DNA from: Pseudomonadaceae bacterium
GTDB taxonomy: Bacteria > Pseudomonadota > Gammaproteobacteria > Pseudomonadales > Azotimanducaceae
DNA: 64,000 nucleotides
Reading direction: 5' to 3'
NCBI GenBank assembly: GCA_024743435.1
Contig: JANSWO010000003.1
Span: 1 to 64,000, forward strand
Shown here piece by piece: positions 61,755 to 64,000 of the stretch (its first letter is position 1; each line of letters begins with the position of its first letter). Below the pieces are notes generated by a model. That model saw nothing but the letters and a program-made list of their open reading frames with translations. It was not told the origin of the DNA and ran no database searches. The position numbers and the translations under genes are program-made.

Positions 61755-63518
61755 ATGCTGATTGAACTTCGAAGTGCCGAACTGACGCTTGGCGAGCGCT
61801 GCCTGTTCAGCAATCTCAGTCTCACGGTCGGAGCCGGCGATCGCGTTGCCTTGGTCGGGCACAACGGCTGTGGCAAATCGACGTTACTGTCAGTGCTTGC
61901 AGGTGAGACGCCGCTCGATGCGGGTGATGTCAAGCGCAGGCGTGGTCTGCGGGTGACGCGCGTTGAGCAGTTCGTCGATCCTGCTCTCGAAACGCTGAGC
62001 ATCACGGAACTGCTGGAACGCAATCTGGCTGAGCAGGCCTGGCGGGGCATGGCTCAGCTCGATCGTCTGGGTATTTCGGCGGAGCTGCATGGAACATTGG
62101 TCGGTGATCTTTCGGGCGGCCAGATCAACCGATTGCTTTTTGCCCTCGCGCTGGCAGAAGACGGCGATCTTCTGCTTCTGGATGAGCCGACAAACCACCT
62201 CGATCTCGAGTCTTTGCTGGCGTTCGAAGCCGCGCTCGCCGAGTACCCGGGAGCAGTAGTGGTTGTTTCCCACGATCGAGCGTTTCTCGACAGCGTCGGC
62301 CGTTCCACCATTTTTCTGCGCGATGGTCAGGTCAGTCGGTATGAGCTTGGCTACAGCGCCGCACGGCATCAGCTAGCTCTCGATGACGATGCTCGGGCCC
62401 ATGCCCGCAGCGTTGAAGACAAGAAGATCGACGGACTGCGTCGCAGCGCCGCTCAACTAACCGCTTGGAGCCGGGCGCATGAGAGCGAAAAGCTGGCGCG
62501 ACGTGCCCGCAGTATGCAGAGGCGGGTTGCACGGTTGGAATCACAGCGTACGGAAGTCGCTGGAGAATCGACGCTTGATCTGGACTTGTCGCTGGCTCGA
62601 TCAGCTGCGCGCCAGATCCTGCGGGTAACAGATCTCGACGTTAGTTACCCGGGTCACACGCTGTTTCGAATCGATGAGCTGTATATCAGACCGGGCGATC
62701 GGATCGCGCTACTGGGGGCGAATGGGGTTGGTAAATCCACGTTCATCAGCCAGCTTGTTGCCGCCTCGATGGCAACGGAAGGCGAGTCGATACGCTATAG
62801 CCCTCAGACCCGACTGGGCTATTACGATCAAGAGCTGACCGAAGTGGCTGGTAGCGTAAGCGCGATCGATTTTGTCACTGCGCGCAGTAACCGTGATAGC
62901 CAGCAGATTCGCTCGGCGCTGGTGGCTGCAGGATTTGCCTTTGCAATGCATGAGCAGGCGGTCAACACGCTCAGTGGTGGTGAGCGCGCTCGCCTGCTGC
63001 TGCTGTCCTTAGCGCTCAGGCAGGTGAATTTTCTGATTCTCGATGAGCCAACCAACCACATTGATATCGACGGTAAAGAACAGCTGGAAACCCAGCTGAG
63101 TGATGGGGCGCATGCGCTACTCGTGACGTCGCACGATCGCTATTTTATCGACGCGGTTGCCAATCGATTTCTTTGGATTGTTGATGGTGGCTTGCACGAG
63201 ATCAGCGACCCGGAAAAGTATTATCAACGACTCGCCTCCCAAGGCGATGTCGCTCAACGACTCGCCTCCCAGGGCGATGTCGCCCAACGACATATTAGGA
63301 GTGATGCTCCGTCGCGGCTGCCGACGCGGAGCGGCACCGATCAGACCGGGCCGGCCAGCGCCCAGCCGAGTGAGGAGGACCGAGCGTTGGGCCGCATCGT
63401 TGAGTTGGAGAAGCTTCTGGCGGATGACGAGGCGCGCAAACCCAAATTTCAGAAACTACACCGGCAGGAACTGTGGCGACAGGAACTCGCGCAGCTCTAT
63501 GCCTTGCTGGAGAGTTGA
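61755..63518 (+). CDS. ABC-F family ATPase
   Basis: A protein of about 587 aa with two ABC domains and no membrane helices. Walker A motifs are GHNGCGKST and GANGVGKST; signature LSGGQINRLL and LSGGERARLL; Walker B LLLDEPTNHLDLE and LILDEPTNHIDID. The inter-domain linker carries the Arg-rich helix typical of ABC-F (LARRARSMQRRVARLESQR). They act on ribosomes as translation factors or in antibiotic protection. ATG 61755 is the first good start; an earlier start at 61719 adds 12 residues. A 30-bp tandem repeat sits in the C-terminal extension. Confidence 0.93.
   Translation: MLIELRSAELTLGERCLFSNLSLTVGAGDRVALVGHNGCGKSTLLSVLAGETPLDAGDVKRRRGLRVTRVEQFVDPALETLSITELLERNLAEQAWRGMAQLDRLGISAELHGTLVGDLSGGQINRLLFALALAEDGDLLLLDEPTNHLDLESLLAFEAALAEYPGAVVVVSHDRAFLDSVGRSTIFLRDGQVSRYELGYSAARHQLALDDDARAHARSVEDKKIDGLRRSAAQLTAWSRAHESEKLARRARSMQRRVARLESQRTEVAGESTLDLDLSLARSAARQILRVTDLDVSYPGHTLFRIDELYIRPGDRIALLGANGVGKSTFISQLVAASMATEGESIRYSPQTRLGYYDQELTEVAGSVSAIDFVTARSNRDSQQIRSALVAAGFAFAMHEQAVNTLSGGERARLLLLSLALRQVNFLILDEPTNHIDIDGKEQLETQLSDGAHALLVTSHDRYFIDAVANRFLWIVDGGLHEISDPEKYYQRLASQGDVAQRLASQGDVAQRHIRSDAPSRLPTRSGTDQTGPASAQPSEEDRALGRIVELEKLLADDEARKPKFQKLHRQELWRQELAQLYALLES
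63225..63284 (+). repeat. 30-bp tandem repeat in the ABC-F C-terminal extension
   Basis: Two units of 30 bp (63225-63254 and 63255-63284, 28 of 30 matching) encode RLASQGDVAQ twice. Each unit is also a near-palindrome around CGACTCGCC and GGCGATGTCG, so it resembles an inserted interspersed repeat tolerated by the linker. Confidence 0.8.
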
Positions 63519-63524
63519 GCCTCG

Positions 63525-64000
63525 CTAGCGGACCAGCACCGACAGTGCGTCCACCAGATCGCGGTTTTCTTCAGGAGTACCGATGGTGATGCGCAGTTTG
63601 TCGTCGAGCCTGTCCTGGGCGAAATAGCGAACCAGGATGCCCTGGCGTTTGAGTTCTTCGTAGATAGATGCCGCGCTGTGTCGGCAGTCCATGGGAACGC
63701 TTGCGAGCAGGAAATTCGCCTGTGATGAGGGTACGTCAAAACCCAGGTCGGTTAGCTCGTCCCGCACCATTCTGCGGTCGTTGCGAACAGCGCTCCACGT
63801 GTCTTCAGCGTAACTGACATCTTCGATCGCCGCGGCACCCAAGGCCTGAGATATGCCGTCGATGTTGTAGCTGTCTCGAGTTTTGCTGACGATGGGGTCG
63901 ATAACGCTTTCCTGGCCCGCGAGGTAACCCAAGCGTAGTCCGGCGAGTGAGTAACCTTTGCTGAAAGTGCGCAGGATCAGCAGGTTGTCGAAGGCGCGCA
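63525..64000 (-). CDS. hisC: Histidinol-phosphate aminotransferase, C-terminal part (runs off window)
   Basis: The reading frame continues past the window edge; about 158 residues are visible. It is a fold-type I aminotransferase with the PLP lysine in TFSKGYSLAGLRLGYLAG, then SYNIDGISQALG, and the C-terminal RYFAQDRLDDKLRITIGTPEENRDLVDAL with the conserved Arg (LRITIGT). It matches HisC of histidine synthesis, though related aromatic or phosphonate aminotransferases cannot be excluded from the fragment. It converges on the ABC-F gene with a 6-bp gap. Confidence 0.9.
   Translation of the reverse strand, partial: RAFDNLLILRTFSKGYSLAGLRLGYLAGQESVIDPIVSKTRDSYNIDGISQALGAAAIEDVSYAEDTWSAVRNDRRMVRDELTDLGFDVPSSQANFLLASVPMDCRHSAASIYEELKRQGILVRYFAQDRLDDKLRITIGTPEENRDLVDALSVLVR

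Overview
The window is 64 kb of chromosome from a GC-rich proteobacterium, most likely a free-living (marine or aquatic) gammaproteobacterium. The pointers are the fxsA-groES-groEL order, an SbcB-type exonuclease I, a GspA/GspB pair, YajQ, and many c-di-GMP and acyl-CoA genes. I cannot name a genus. Genes are dense, and many same-strand pairs overlap by 4 bp (ATGA, GTGA, TTGA and apparently CTGA), so translational coupling is common. I saw no prophage, CRISPR array, rRNA or tRNA.

Layout. 1-4.8 kb: interspersed repeats, a degenerate receiver-GGDEF protein, YajQ, an AmpG-like transporter, a DUF6356 protein, an alkyltransferase-like DNA-repair protein divergent from fxsA. 4.9-7.1 kb: groES-groEL behind a perfect CIRCE operator, closed by a strong terminator. 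7.1-7.7 kb: a large two-armed structured repeat with covarying hairpins. 7.7-16 kb: PuuD-like membrane protein, a coiled-coil membrane protein, a GAF/HD-GYP protein, and an acyltransferase-gspA-gspB operon. 15-22.4 kb: aminopeptidase, DASS transporter, exonuclease I with an osmoprotectant ABC system, and a response regulator paired with an Arc-like repressor. 22.6-28.3 kb: NUDIX - ABC ATPase - FtsX-type permease - AttH-like lipoprotein (an AttEFGH-type system) - NUDIX.

28.6-39.6 kb: a REC-PAS-GGDEF-EAL protein, a Cys/Met-metabolism PLP enzyme, an SDR, purC, a response regulator and histidine kinase facing each other, and a membrane/exported protein group (DUF2878, an unknown, an NTF2-like lipoprotein, a DUF6134-like protein). 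39.6-47.8 kb: an acyl-CoA-centred stretch (LEH-like protein, free-standing biotin carrier, cytochrome b-like membrane protein, ECF41 sigma factor, enoyl-CoA hydratase, phasin-HhH fusion, carboxyltransferase, Ada, SDR). 47.8-49.3 kb: a RAYT-like HUH protein flanked by GTGTGTCC repeats; the same repeats recur in a dense cluster at 55.36-55.56 kb. 50-55 kb: a six-gene operon of HD hydrolase, GT4 glycosyltransferase, two methyltransferases, a six-hairpin protein and a small membrane protein, with no product I recognise. 55.6-64 kb: LysR regulator, PNPOx, metallo-beta-lactamase-fold enzyme, small membrane proteins, VOC protein, histidine phosphatase, LLM oxidoreductase, ABC-F ATPase and the C-terminal part of HisC.

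The most interesting signals are: an ECF41 sigma factor whose family promoter consensus appears exactly upstream of its own operon, where the usual target is replaced by a cytochrome b-like membrane protein; the RAYT/GTGTGTCC repeat system; the covarying hairpin element at 7.2-7.5 kb; helically phased repeats upstream of two regulators; and three genes whose conserved N-termini lie upstream of any ATG/GTG/TTG codon.
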